Position numbers and translations under genes: made by a program
Part shown: piece by piece, positions 10,110 to 22,400 of the stretch
How positions within the stretch are numbered: the stretch's first letter is position 1
Layout: the number at the start of each line of letters is the position of its first letter
Assembly (NCBI GenBank): GCA_905250125.1
Contig: CAJNOL010000939.1
Coordinates: forward strand, 28,278 to 92,277
DNA length: 64,000 nt
Reading direction: 5' to 3'
Source: Rotaria sordida
Taxonomy: Eukaryota; Rotifera; Eurotatoria; Philodinida; Philodinidae
The notes under the pieces: model-generated
Seen by the model: only the letters and a program-made list of their open reading frames with translations
What the model was told of the DNA's origin: nothing
The model's database searches: none

Positions 10110-12111
10110 AGGAGACAAAAAGAAACTATCCAAAAAAGATAGTTTATATATATATTGATTGTAGATATATCTAATATTGAGCTTAACTTTGTTGAACTGA
10201 TCCATATTTACACTTGATAATAGGATTTTGTAGATAATAGACTTCAAGTAAGTCTTATTATCTACAATTTGAATTCAAAATAGTTACATTATATTTAATA
10301 CTTACAATGAAAACTCCACAGCTGTTGAAAAACTTTTGAGCTGGATTTGCATTCACAAGGTAAGAAATGTATATACCAGAAAAATTCTAAAATGATTTAA
10401 GTGCAAGTTACGATTTGGCTGAGATATCAACTGTTTAGCATAATTATCCTGAAATACTCAACTTTTCCGATAAAATCAAACTTTGTCCACATCAAAGCAT
10501 CAATTAGACTAGCTTATCCATTGTGTTTTAGACTATTTGGACAAATTATCTTCGAGATATTCGTGTGTTAGTAGAAGGGCGATTTTTTTTATTTAAATTG
10601 TACTATGCATGAATATTTTGGAATAAGAATCTCATATTGATAATTTGTTCCTAATAACGGGAACGTGTATACATGAAAACCGTCGGATTTTTTTTTCGAC
10701 CGACCTGTTGGAATTCTTGACTTAATCGGAAGACATACAATGTAAAACTCATATACCACTTGAAGTTTCTAATAGTTACAACTCCTACTTTAGTCTATCA
10801 TATTTCATACGTGCTAAGATTAAGAACAAGCACAGATTTCTTTCAAAACGTTTCATCTAGTAACTCATAGCAACTAATATTTATATTATACTTTAGCTCG
10901 CTTTTGTTCAATAATATGATTTTTTCTTATACAATGGATAAGTTTGTGAAAGGCATCTAAATTCATAAAAGGATAGTATTGCTGACAGAAAGATAAGATG
11001 AACTAAAACATATGATTTTTATATTAGACTTCCTTTTTTAAGATTTTTTAATATGTAAACATTTTCATAGTTGCATGATGCTGATAGTTGGCAAGACTTT
11101 GCTAATACGATGAAATCTTTGTGATATTTTGTAATGAAAGTATGAACTGAAAACTACTAGCTATTGGCATTTTATGAAAATCGGTTAAAAACAGTCTAGA
11201 AAAGTGAGCTCGAAATTTCGAGATGAAAAATTTTTTAGTTTAAACCAAAATTAATTTCTAGTACCCAATTAACTTTTGGTCAGCATAATAAATTCATTCA
11301 GTATTATACGAGATTCTTATCGTATGATGAGAAAGTGTTAGCTTACTTTTTACAGCTGAGATTTTGATGTCGACCAGTAGTTTGTTAGTTGGCAACTTCC
11401 AGGCTATGTCGCTTGATCATTAAAATCATTAAAATCGTTAATAACGAGCAAAATGGGTCAACTTTAGTGCTCTAAAAATCAATAAAAAACCAATTGATCC
11501 AGTTCTAAGTATGAGAACATCTAACAGCCTCACATAAAAACAATGGCAAAATTATATGAACACCTCGATATACATATACAAAAAATTCTAGAAAACTTAG
11601 TTTGCGATGCGTTATCGTTCCTGGAGAACGGGACGTTCAGGAACGAGAATTCTGATGCTCCTACCTGGGGAAATTAATATTGCAGAGATAATTTATCCAA
11701 AACTTCTGAAATATTCTGCGTGTAACTTGTGCTTATATCCTCTTAGGGTTATTCTAGTATAAACATTCTTCTACTTGTGGACGAAATTCATCCAATATAA
11801 ACATTACACTATCATCGGCTTTTATATAAAGCAACGTAGTTTGCTCGTGCTTTAGAATGATAAAAATGTTCGATCGACTTTCTTGTTAAATACTTTCATT
11901 TGTTTATAGTAGAAAGTATTTTATTGAAGAAATTTTCTTTTATTGTAAATGATTGTAATATCTGACAATACATATGTCTAATATCTTTAAAAGTTACTTT
12001 GTTTTTATTTAGATAGATTAAAGGAATGTTTACTACGTCTCAATCTTTGTTTGCTCAAATAACTCAAGATCAAAATTAAACAGAAGAAAAAACATTTCAA
12101 AAGTTTTTATT
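10110..12111. other. non-coding stretch, nothing recognised
   Basis: AT-rich sequence without a supported gene. The one distinct structure is a perfect hairpin near 10229-10265 (stem TAGATAATA, AGACTT). The part nearest 12112 would hold the 3' UTR of the UBLCP1 gene. Confidence 0.5.
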
Positions 12112-14739
12112 TTATTTTTTTCGTCGTTCAATAAATTTTTGTCGTTCAACCATTTGTTCCCAACATCGATGATCAAGTTTACTTAAATCATCATATTGTG
12201 CTATCATCATTAAATATTGTGTTAAATTAAATAACTCTCTATCAGTTGTACGTGTAAAATGTGCACGTTTAAATGGACGAATTTTTAAACCGTTTAATGG
12301 ATTTAATAAAAAATTTCTTGACACATCATCAAACATAATTGTATTTTTTTCTGAATAAAGTGTTGGATATTTTTCCCATATAACTGGTAGTGGTTTAACA
12401 TCTTGTAAACCAAATTCTTTTGTATAAATAGATATCATTGCACCAGAGTCCCTTAAGAAAAGAAAAAAAATTCTTTTTTGAAGTTTTCTTATCTTTTTTA
12501 AGGCACCAGCAATATGAAATTTGAGGAAAAGAAATTTTTTTTTTGACATTTATTTATTTTGGTTGGATAGAGCTCGTCGAGTTACTTATAGAAGTATGGT
12601 TTTTGATATATACAGACGATGTTTTTGCATAACGAATGATTTCTACAAAGCACATACATGTATGATATTAGCTGCTACTACTCAGAAACAATGACTCAAA
12701 TAAGACGTGAAATATGAAAAACAAAATCTAATCATAAATCCTTGAGAGTGCGCATTTCCCTAAAAATTTTCATTAAAACGTGTTTTACTTGACAAACTAA
12801 CAAACTATACATCATTCGATGTACTTTTTCACGCTGATTCTCAATATCTCATCACTTTTGTTTGAAAAAAAAACCTTTCAAGGCCAGAAAATCATGATAA
12901 ACCTGAAAATCTCTAACCTAGTCCAAAAGCTTTTACGCACCTTTAAGTTTAGTTAGTAGACATGCTAGATAGAAAAAAGTATTCTGTTAAAATTTCATCT
13001 AGTTTAGAGCTATGCTTTGAAGTGTGCCCGTCCACTATACTGAACACATCTTTTCGTATAACTCTTAGTTGAGAGAGAGAATGCTTACTTTTTTCGATGA
13101 TAAAAGTTTTAGAACAAATCTGTTTTTTTATGGAACAATAGAGCGAGATCTCTACTTTGAGAATCTGCATGATGTATTCCTAAAGTTTTCTAATTTATTT
13201 GCAAAAAAGATACTTTTTTTCCTAAGATAACAAAAGTCACTGTGTTTTGTAGAGAAACTTCGAAAAATTAGTTTAAAAAAAAGGTTCCTAAAAGTTTAAA
13301 TACATCAAAAGTATCAAGTTTCGGTAACTTCAATATTTATCCAAATTTTTTTTTCGATTTAATTCGTCATTTGGTTAGGAACAAAAAAAGATTATGCAGG
13401 CTTCTTGAAAAATACAATTGGATTGTTAAGAAAATCAATTTTTTTATGAGAGCAAAAAAGTCATAAATTCGTGTTTGTATTCTAAGGTTCTGATCATCAG
13501 AATTACGGTTTCAGAAGAAACTAATATTATATTCAGAATCAGTGTCAAAACAAGTTACTCAATACTCAAAAGTAATTTTCGTCAAATTTCGATCTTAACG
13601 AAAATACGGATAGAGTAACAAGTAACTTGTTTTTGCACTGATTTTGAATATAATATTCAGTCCTTCTGAAACTAAAATTCTGTTGGTCAAAATCTTAGAA
13701 TACAAATTTGTATTTATGACGTTTTGTTATTATAACGAAAAAAATCGATTTTCTCAACAATAGTTTTCATAAAACCATGCATCATTTTTTTTCTTACTAT
13801 ATAACGAGTAAGGTCGTAAAGAAAATAATTTCAATAAATATTGAGGTCACCGAGGCTTGGTGCTTTTGGTGTATTTTAATCTTTATAAAGTTTTCTGTTT
13901 CTGATTTTTTTTTGAAATCTAATTTTTACTACGAAAACGAATCTGAACATGAGAGAAACAACATTTCTGTAGGTACCTCAATGAACTTTATCCAACTATA
14001 ATAAAAAAAAATCGTATTTTTTTTCTCATATTTCAAACTGTCAACACCTTATCTTTCAACATACATATAAAAAATAATTTTATAATTAAATGTTGTATTT
14101 GTTGTTCGACCTTGTGAAATAGCTTCAATACCAAGTAATTTCATTTTCGATTCAATCCATTTCATAGACGTAGCTGACCATATACCAATATCATAATGTT
14201 CATAAACTGTTGTTAAAAATTCATGTAAATATGGTCTCATTAATTCTGCACCTGTTTCAGCAGCACTACGATGATCAAATAATGTATAATCAATATCTAA
14301 TACAAGTAATTTTTTTCCTTGTCGTGGTTCATTTAAAATTTTTCCTTGATATGTATTTATTCGACGTTCTAATTTAATTCGTACTTCTTCACGTTTATCT
14401 AATGGTATTGTATCAGGATCTTCAATCCATGTTGTATCTTGTTGTTCTTCTTCTTGTCCTTCAGATAAATCAGGTTGAACTGGTTTTGATAAATTTAATT
14501 CTGTTATGGATTCTTCTGGTGTACCCATTAACATTATCTTTGATGAAAGATTTAATTCATCTATTGTTGTTGTATTTGTTATAACACCTGATGTTTTTAA
14601 TTTTAAACCCATTAATTTTTGTCGATCAGGTAAAATATGTGTTTGTTCATAAATTAAACTTTTCAATTCACTTAATGTTTTTGTTGATTGAAGATCAAAT
14701 ATTAATTCTTGTTTATTCCATTTTAGAATTATTTTATGT

Positions 14740-14770
<31 letters not shown>

Positions 14771-14771
14771 T
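12112..14771 (-). CDS. UBLCP1: ubiquitin-like domain-containing CTD phosphatase 1
   Basis: Two exons, 14771-14065 and 12451-12112, join across codon ATG (AT|G) to give 348 residues. Residues 1-12 include a poly-Asn run from an AAT repeat. A ubiquitin-like domain follows (KWNKQELIFDL, then LPDRQKLMGLKLKTSG), then a HAD/FCP-type phosphatase with the catalytic LDIDYTLFDH (DxDxT). The C-terminal exon has NTIMFDDVSRNFLLNP and LKIRPFKRAHFTR, diagnostic of UBLCP1, a nuclear phosphatase that acts on 26S proteasomes. The start is the ATG at 14771; an upstream TTG gives only two more codons. The 1.6-kb intron is long for this window because it contains a foldback element. The gene starts 209 bp after the desaturase stop on the same strand. 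Intact. Confidence 0.93.
13185..14000. repeat. foldback element inside the UBLCP1 intron
   Basis: About 13190-13570 is an imperfect reverse complement of about 13613-13990, with a loop of about 40 bp. Matching blocks are ATTATATTCAGAATCAGTG against its partner near 13640, TTTGTATTCTAAG, and CATCAAAAGTATCAAG against the block near 13860. Short frames here do not resemble proteins. Its arms are more diverged than those of the 41.2-kb palindrome, so it is probably older. Confidence 0.7.
14741..14770. repeat. ATT/AAT trinucleotide repeat, coding
   Basis: A short ATT run on the plus strand encodes the poly-asparagine run at the N-terminus of UBLCP1. Its length may vary between alleles without shifting the frame. 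Confidence 0.8.
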
Positions 14772-14980
14772 CTTCAAAAATCAATAAAAATTTTTTATTT
14801 TATTTATTTTCTATTTGTCAATATATATATGAAAAAATAAAATAAAATAAAACAGAAAAAAAAAGAACGACATTCTCTTCTCTATTATTATTCTACGACC
14901 CAGACGAAGAAGTGAATGAGAAGAAAAAGAAAATTGATCCGAAAGTTTGTTGTTTGTTTTTGATTTCGTTCGCATTTGAA

Positions 14981-17058
14981 TTAGTTTTCTTTTGTACTTG
15001 CAGCATGAATCAAATCTTCATAGGTTTGCAGCCACATGCGACCTGACTTTTCAAGTGATCTAAAGACAAAATAAACGAACTTTAAATGAACGTCGAAAAA
15101 TAATCTTAGAAATTTGTTTACGTTAAAATATCAAGAAAAGCTCGTCCCAAAGGTTTAACAACATATGGAATGTTATATTTTCGACATAATTCCATTACTT
15201 CTGGTTGAATTTTATAGAGATTATGACGAGGCATCGTTGGAAATAAACTAGAAAATACATAAAAAGAAAAACAATTCTATTTTCTTGTCCAGAATAATTA
15301 ATTTTCTAATTACTGATGTTCAATTTGAAAATTTAAATGACCGGTAAACCAATCATTAAATGGTGATTTAACTATATTACATGTTGCTTTTAATTGAAGT
15401 CGAAACCATGATAAACTGAAATCATCATACGAAACATCCATAACAACATGATTTGATTGTGCGACAATGACTGTTCAAAAAAAAAATATTTCTATGCAAA
15501 ACAAAAAAAAAAACATTTTATTTGAAAACAAGACATACCGAACCAAGTACCTTCGAGTACACTATAAAGAAAGAAAAATAGAAAAATAAATAAAAAATGA
15601 TTTCTAAAAAGCATAAGCTTTAATTACCGCAATAAAAAGTAATATTTTAATGCTCCGAGTAATCCAAGTTTTAATGGTATTAATGAAAAGAATTTTATGT
15701 AATACATAGATAACCAAGCAAGATCCTAAAAGAAAATGAAATAAATCATTTATTTTCCTTTTTGTAAATCTTACTGTCCATTTTCGTCGTTTAACAGCAT
15801 GTTGTATTGTCATAAATTGAAAATAGATAGGAACTAAAAGTGGTGCCGCTAAAATTTTTTAAAACTAATGTATATTCTTTAAATCTATCATTAATTGATT
15901 TTTACCAATAAAAAAATATAAATGTTGAAGATTATAAGGTATTTTTGTCCTGTATTTTGCATTTATTTGAGCTCTCTATAATGCAGAAAATCGTCTTATG
16001 ATAAAAAAAAAAAAAGAAAAAAATTACTCGTATTGGAATTGCATTTCCTAATAAAAATAATGGTTCTAAGCGAGTATCTGGATCTCTATCGATGACATTT
16101 GGTTTTGCATGATGTTGAAAATGCATATGATTCCACCAATCAGGACTTGCTCCCTAAAAAAGAAAACGTTTTATTATCATTCAAAAAAAATCAATATTTT
16201 ATAACAAACTTTGATGAAACCCATAAAAAAATTATGAACGACATGATTCCATGAGGATTTTCTGAATACTGATAAATGTCCAAAATCATGTTGAGTCCAA
16301 CCACATTGAGCCTAAATTAGAAGAACAATGAATAAATGTCAAAAAACAACACAAAAATTAATAAACAAACTTCAGCAATAGTATAAAAAAGAATTGATGC
16401 TAAATAAGGTAACCAAGTCGTGCCAAAACGAAATAGAACAAAATAAGCTGCAAACTCAAAAGCCAATATATGTAAACAAGTTAGAATATAGAAGAATCGA
16501 CTCGATTGAAAAAGCTTCTGAAATACAATTAAAAAATCGTTTTTTTTTTCGTTATCATGAATAAAAAGAAACTTACTTTAGAAATAGCCTTTTGTCTTAA
16601 TTGTTCAAAATCATATTTTAATGTTTGATCATCTTTTGTATTGTCTTTATCTTCATCGTTGATTACATCACCTATATAAAATGCTGTGAGATATTTTTGA
16701 ACTAGTGCAAGATTAGAATGAAAAGCAAGAAATGCTTCCTATAAATGAACAACTTTATTTTCATTTTTTTTTTTATTAATATCTTATTTCTTACACTAGC
16801 ATCTTGTCCTGCATAATGATTGAGAACAACTTGTCCACCGGGATGTTTCGTCCAATTAGTAACATTATAAACACATTTATCAATAACAATCCATCGATCT
16901 TTTTTGTTTGAATGACGACGAATTTCATCCCATGTGTATTGTCGTTTATCAATTTCATTATTGATAACCGTGGGATTTGTCGTTGTCACTATTGATGATT
17001 CTTGCTGTTGATTATCAACTAATAAGGGAGGATCCCAGTTTTTACGGCCTCTACCCAT
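14981..17058 (-). CDS. cytochrome b5-fused front-end fatty-acid desaturase (delta-5/6 type)
   Basis: Twelve exons on the minus strand: 17058-16795, 16738-16577, 16517-16371, 16311-16210, 16153-16028, 15975-15906, 15848-15775, 15725-15628, 15561-15539, 15470-15314, 15247-15122 and 15059-14981. They join in frame to 475 residues. An N-terminal cytochrome b5 domain carries the heme motif HPGG (72-75). The three histidine boxes are HDFGH (199-203), HFQHH (236-240) and QIEHH (404-408), the last with Gln replacing the first His as in delta-5/6/8 front-end desaturases. Hydrophobic segments between the boxes fit an ER membrane enzyme making polyunsaturated fatty acids. Exon 9 is only 23 nt, and QIEHH is split by an intron. 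Regioselectivity cannot be read from sequence. Start is the first ATG of the frame. Confidence 0.94.
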
Positions 17059-17069
17059 AATCTTCAATG

Positions 17070-18341
17070 ATCTATCGGTAATATTCTATGATATTTTATT
17101 TTTTTTTAGTTAGAAAATCTAGTTGAGAAAAATAGTATGAGGAAACCTATTTCTATTATATGATGCATAATGTATCTTTCTTTTTTCTCTCTCTACTTTT
17201 TTTACCTCGTTATTCTAAACTGACAAGACGAGTATACGACAAAAAGAATGGCATAAACTTTTTTTATCTCATTCATATAGCTTACTTCCACAGGTGGTAT
17301 TCGAGGACTGCGGCTTGCAACCAACTTCTTTGTAACTGTAAACAAGAAGAGAAGAAAAAAAAAGAACAAAGACAGAAGGTATTACCGACACATGCATGCA
17401 TGTCCCACCTTGTAGTTTCTATGGATTTTTCTCTTTTTTTTATTTTTCTTTGGTTTCATTACAAAAAGGAAAGAAGAAGAAAGAATTAACACTAAAATAA
17501 ATGCTTCCATTAATGGACATGAAACATGTCGATAATTATAAGAAAATAAGAGCAAAGAGTAAACTCTCATTTTTACGAAAAACTAACAAACAAATCGTTG
17601 CAAGTTCTTTCTGAAATAAAAACGATGTAAAAATGAACAACTAAATTATTCATCTCATCTCAAGAGAAGAAAAACAGCAAACATACTGTGATATATATAT
17701 ATAGATGTATATTATAAAAAAACACAAATAATTTTTATTCCAGGTTCCAGGAGATTATATATGAAAGAAAGAAACGAAAAAAATTATGTTAACGTAAATA
17801 GCACTGGCATTGATTTGTACTTATGTCAATAGTTGACACTGGCAAAAAAAATTCAGGCAAATTTCACTATTTGATTTTCAGACACAAACAATACTCTGAC
17901 TTTTTTTTTACAATGTACTTATAATGACAAAAAAAAATAGAATTCTCAGTATTAAATGAAAGACTAAAATAAATACAAAAGTATGAAAATTTTTCGAAAT
18001 GATCAATATGTTATTATTACAAACTTCTTTCATAATGAAAAAGAAGTTATTATTTGAGTGTAATATACTTGCTATGAACGTAAAATAGAACATTGACAAG
18101 AGTCAATGTAATGGAAATGATGAGGAAAAGTCTTTTGTATAGTTATGAATCAGAAAACAAAAGCGAGCATATAAATTGAAATAGGTAGAATAACCAATTT
18201 CATTTCGAAATTGATCTCTTTCATGAACAGAGTGAATTTAAGACATACAAATAGAATTATACAACTGAGCTTAGATGGTCAATTAAAAAAAGTAAAACTC
18301 TTATAGGTTTATTGCATTCATAGAAAATAGAAATTTTCAAA
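17070..18341. other. intergenic stretch between desaturase and SDR
   Basis: It holds the 5' flank of the desaturase and the 3' flank of the SDR gene, both minus strand. Open frames here are short, T- or K-rich and overlap on both strands, so none is credible. No repeat was recognised. Confidence 0.55.
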
Positions 18342-20409
18342 TTAAATCGTTTTATTCAATTTTGTTAAACGTTGACTTAATTCCCATAATTGTTGGCATT
18401 GTTGTCTATCATTTGCAACTGGATTCATTTCAGCTATAGCCGGTCGACAATATGGTGGTGGTAATAATTTACTAGGAATAAAATAAGCGCCGCGTATATT
18501 GTTTTGTTCAATATCAGGATGAGTAGCAACAAACAGTGTTGTCATAGCACCATTATCAATTGATCGCATAAATGGTCTTATCAAACGTTCGCTCCATTTA
18601 TTATTTCTCCAAATTGATGTTTTAATTACACCCTTGAAATAAAAATAACATGGAACTATTATTTACAAAAAAAAAGAAATAATAATAAACGCAACCAGGT
18701 CTATTAGAATTCAAGAATGAAGCGAACTTGACAAGTGCAATTTTGACTATTGAATAGAATATCGATAATTAACAAAAAGATCAATTACTCTGACTATCAT
18801 GATTTTCAGATAGCAAAAATATCGTCTAGAGCATTTTCATAGAATTTAAATATTGTTTTATATGTGCATTTCATTCCCAGTTAATGATTTATTATTTTAT
18901 ATAGATAATCGGTAGTTTTCTTTTGTAACATGACGAAAGAGGCGAATACTAAATTTATATATTATACGAGGATTAAGTATTCGTTTATGCTAAGGGAATG
19001 TTTTATAAAATATCCCTAGTCTTTTTCTGCATATTGAGATCTTTTTATTCTACAAAAGAAAAAAAAAGTATTCTAAAAATCAAAGTACACAATAATTGCG
19101 AATAGCTTTTTCTATGCACAGACAACTGTCTTGTACTAATTCTGACAAAAAAAAAACATCAAGTAACTAGATAGAAAGCATGTAAAAATTATTAATGCAT
19201 ATAATCAATGATTGTACGTTCTCGGTCTTCATTATTTTCAGTCAATATTCTAATTAATGTTTTAGATAATAGTAAAGACTGCACTTTTTCAGTGCGTTTT
19301 CTTTTCATTCTTGAATTATGAACAAAATAGACATATTCTTCACTACATCGATCATGTACACTCTAAAAACATTTCCTCTTGAAATCAGTTTTCTAGAGAT
19401 TCTATCAAGTTTTAAAACAAAAATGTTTGTCTTACAATCATCTAGAGATTCTGAAGGAAGATTTGTACTGCTTGGAATTGGTTTTCAACTTCTGATTGAG
19501 TTATAAGAGTATTTTTTCGTTTGTATATCTGTACTCAGTCATATCGCTAACGAAGAGTAAATCGATTTTTTTGAAAAAATCTAGCCATGCTTAGAAGAAA
19601 CTTTTGACAGAGATTTTGTAGTCGCAGAAATTGTTTACATTTCGTTTTCAAAACTGCTGCCTCAATTCACAGTTTTTTTTAAATTAAAATGTATGAAGTG
19701 AAAGTCGATGTCCTTTTATGTGTCATGTTGCTAACGATTTAAATCTTACGGGATGTAAAATATTGCAATAGACTTTCGATTCAGGCCCAAGTCGATGTAC
19801 AAGTTCTGTACACATCATAACATTGGCTAATTTTGATTGACAATAACATTGATAGCCTGCTCGCAATTTACCAATGGATGATGTGGGAAAAGGTTGATTA
19901 CGTTTTTGATCATCATATTCAATATTTGATACGTGCAAATGTGAATGACTAGATACAATAACAATACGTGATGGTATAGATGCTTGAAGATCATCTAATA
20001 ATAAATTTGTTAAAAGAAAATGTCCTAGATGATTTGTTGTAAATTGTATTTCTTCACCGATTTCAGATAATCGAAACTCCGATGAAAATATTCCAGCATT
20101 ATTTATTAAAAGATGTAAAGGTAATTGTCGCTGATGAAAATCATCAACAAATTTTCGTATACTGGTCAATGATGAAAGATCAAGTTGAATAAAATCAATA
20201 GGAGCATCAGGCATATTAATTTCTTGTCGAATAGTATTAATAGCATGTTGTGCTTTTTCTTTATTACGTGAAGCAATAATAACATGCCAACCTTTTCGTA
20301 CTAATTCACGTGCTGTTACTTTTCCAATTCCTTCATTAGCACCAGTAGCAACAGCTACACGAGAGTGTGATTCAATTTGTGGAATTTCATTAAAACTATA
20401 CTATGGCAT
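18342..20409 (-). pseudogene. short-chain dehydrogenase/reductase (RDH/WWOX-like) with stop at codon 3
   Basis: Two exons, 20409-19750 and 18632-18342, would encode about 316 residues of a classical SDR: the NAD(P) motif TGANEGIG, NNAG, the catalytic YCQSK (YxxxK) and HPGVIKT across the splice junction. It resembles the retinol-dehydrogenase group. The first ATG (20409) is followed by CCA and then an in-frame TAG at 20403-20401; after it the frame is open through the whole domain. The next in-frame ATG, near 20212, would remove the cofactor-binding strand. So this is either a recently disabled copy, a sequencing error for CAG, or a gene started elsewhere. A TTTTTCTAG acceptor-like site directly precedes the ATG, and the upstream monooxygenase stops only 29 bp earlier. 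The 1.1-kb intron holds a dispersed repeat. Confidence 0.75.
19380..19670. repeat. dispersed repeat shared with 58240-58500
   Basis: Blocks such as GAAGGATTTGTA, a segment ending TTTTTTCGTTT, and AGAGATTTTGTAG recur in the same order and spacing in the large NSUN2 intron near 58.2-58.5 kb. The identity is partial, judged by eye. No coding potential or terminal structure was recognised. Confidence 0.5.
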
Positions 20410-20438
20410 CTAGAAAAACAATAAAAAATAAAAATTAC
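20410..20438 (-). promoter_or_regulatory. 29-bp monooxygenase-SDR spacer ending in an acceptor-like site
   Basis: Between the FMO stop (TAA, 20441-20439) and the SDR ATG (20409) lie 29 bases that begin GTAATT and end TTTTTCTAG. The spacer is too short for a promoter or a normal cis intron. It could be a trans-splice acceptor between two genes of one transcript. Confidence 0.4.
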
Positions 20439-21725
20439 TTATTTAATTATTTTTCTTATACGTCGTTGATCATCAATGGTAAATATATAATTAAAAAATT
20501 TATTACTTTCATTCATCATTTCGAATAAATTTTCTGTATAATTAATCATATTAATATAATGATATCTTCGATTATGTTGTAATAATGAATGATCTATTTG
20601 ATATAACATATCATCTCGAGATGGTAATAATATTTTTCCACATAAAACACGTGCAACTATATGTGATTGTATTTCAGCAAGTGGAAATGGTACAATACGA
20701 TAAGGAATAGCCAAAAACGAAAGTGTACCATCAGGGAAGTCAGCATGAAATAAATGTTTATATAATGGATAAACATAATGATTTTTTAATAAACGATTTT
20801 GATCAACTTGTAATTTACCTTGAAGAAAAGGCATTCGATATTCATAACCAGTGGCAAATATGATTAAATCAGGTTTAACTGAAGTTTGATTTTTAAAATA
20901 GACTGTATCCTTATCAATACGTTCAATAGGTGGTACTATAGAAAATGTTGTTGATAAATAATCCGTACATAATTGTTTTCCACTTTGTCGAAGTTGATTA
21001 AGAACGCGTTCAAAATCCTTTTGATTTTCTTCTTTCATACTTAATATTACTTGTTTAGCTACTGGTGCTAATTCACCGCATATATCAACACCAGACTGAC
21101 TAGCACCAACGACAATCACACATTTATCTCGATAATGATTGGCTTCTCGATACGAACGAGAATGATATATTGGAAATGTTTGACTATATAAACCAGAAAT
21201 ATCATCTGGGATATACATTTCAGAATAATGACCGTTTGCTACACATATTGCATCAAATTGTTCTGAATAAACTGCATAATATTCATTTTTCTTTAATAAA
21301 TTTTGATAAGGACGTTTAGATATTTCATTCTTTGTATCAGTACGTACTGTATACGTAACTGTAAATGTTTCATCAATTGAATCAACTTTTGCATTTAGAA
21401 CGATATATTTAAATAATTGATGTTTTTCAGCATAAGCAATTAAATATTCTTCTACTTCTTTACAACTAATATAAGATTCAGGTTCATTATTTGGAAATGT
21501 AAAATCACTAAATTGCATAACAGAACAAGGTAAATTCGTTCTTAAATCTTTATAAACAGCTGTTGTCTCTGATATGCCATCAGGATCATAATGCCATTGA
21601 CCACAAATAAATGGATTTTGTTCAAAAATAGTCGGTTCACAATTATAATCATCTGATGCAAGAACACGTGCACATGCTAAACCTGCTGCACCACCACCTA
21701 CAATACATATTCGATGACGTTTCAT
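20439..21725 (-). CDS. flavin-containing monooxygenase
   Basis: An uninterrupted frame of 428 residues. It begins with the FAD-binding Rossmann motif (IVGGGAAGLACARVL, residues about 8-22) and has the FMO-type segment FPIYHSRSYREANHYRDK. The NADPH site VVGASQSG lies near residue 205, and FATGY is in the C-terminal half. These features define the FMO family, which oxygenates nitrogen or sulfur nucleophiles with NADPH and O2. The length is shorter than vertebrate FMOs (about 530) and near that of insect and fungal ones. It lacks introns, unlike its neighbours, which may indicate retroposition or horizontal origin; this is unproven. It is divergently placed 675 bp from the LRP-like receptor, and the SDR follows 29 bp downstream. 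Confidence 0.92.
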   Translation of the reverse strand: MKRHRICIVGGGAAGLACARVLASDDYNCEPTIFEQNPFICGQWHYDPDGISETTAVYKDLRTNLPCSVMQFSDFTFPNNEPESYISCKEVEEYLIAYAEKHQLFKYIVLNAKVDSIDETFTVTYTVRTDTKNEISKRPYQNLLKKNEYYAVYSEQFDAICVANGHYSEMYIPDDISGLYSQTFPIYHSRSYREANHYRDKCVIVVGASQSGVDICGELAPVAKQVILSMKEENQKDFERVLNQLRQSGKQLCTDYLSTTFSIVPPIERIDKDTVYFKNQTSVKPDLIIFATGYEYRMPFLQGKLQVDQNRLLKNHYVYPLYKHLFHADFPDGTLSFLAIPYRIVPFPLAEIQSHIVARVLCGKILLPSRDDMLYQIDHSLLQHNRRYHYINMINYTENLFEMMNESNKFFNYIFTIDDQRRIRKIIK

Positions 21726-22400
21726 ATTTAAAATAACTAATTCTATCTATAAAACAAAAATTCAATGACATTTTTCAATGAAATCTCTAACGAACAATTG
21801 ATTAAATCTTATATGTGTCATTATAATAATAAATAATATGAAAGAAAGGTAATTCTATTAAAAATTTCGAACGAAATGAAAATATTTTTGATCTGAAATT
21901 TTATTTTATTTTTTTAACTAGCTGACAAATCTTTTAAGATATTGTTATCTATGCTATATCATAAAGGTCATTGTCCTTTGTATGTGTTATCTTCTATTTG
22001 ACGATAAAAGATGGGTACATTCATCTAATAAAGTGACTACTTCCTTTAAAAACATTGATTTAGCTACTAATTTGATAAAACAATAGACGAATGAAATATT
22101 GAGTTAAATCCTCTTTGTTGAAAGTTTATTTTATAATTAATTAATATCTTTTAGTCTTCATTTTTTTTTCAAAACTATAAAATGTATCAATTAATTCTAG
22201 AAAATTTATTTTATTTGAATATATTTTTATATATTTTAATTGACTCTAGCGACAAATGTCAAAGAGGTTCTATATATTGATCAACAAAAGAAACATGGTT
22301 GTTTATCAATCTGATGATCATCTGTTTCTCTTCTTGGCTATGACATTGAAAGGTTAATCTCAAGGAAAAAGAAACAGGAGAAGAAATATTCTTTACAGAT
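21726..22400. other. divergent intergenic region (FMO/SDR versus LRP-like receptor)
   Basis: Head-to-head genes start on either side, so promoters for both should lie in these 675 bp. I see AT-rich sequence but no TATA box or operator clear enough to assign. Confidence 0.5.

Noticed and set aside
17058-17067. Three extra N-terminal codons in the desaturase and two in UBLCP1 (14777)
   Set aside because: Both extensions begin with TTG; the first ATG in frame was chosen.
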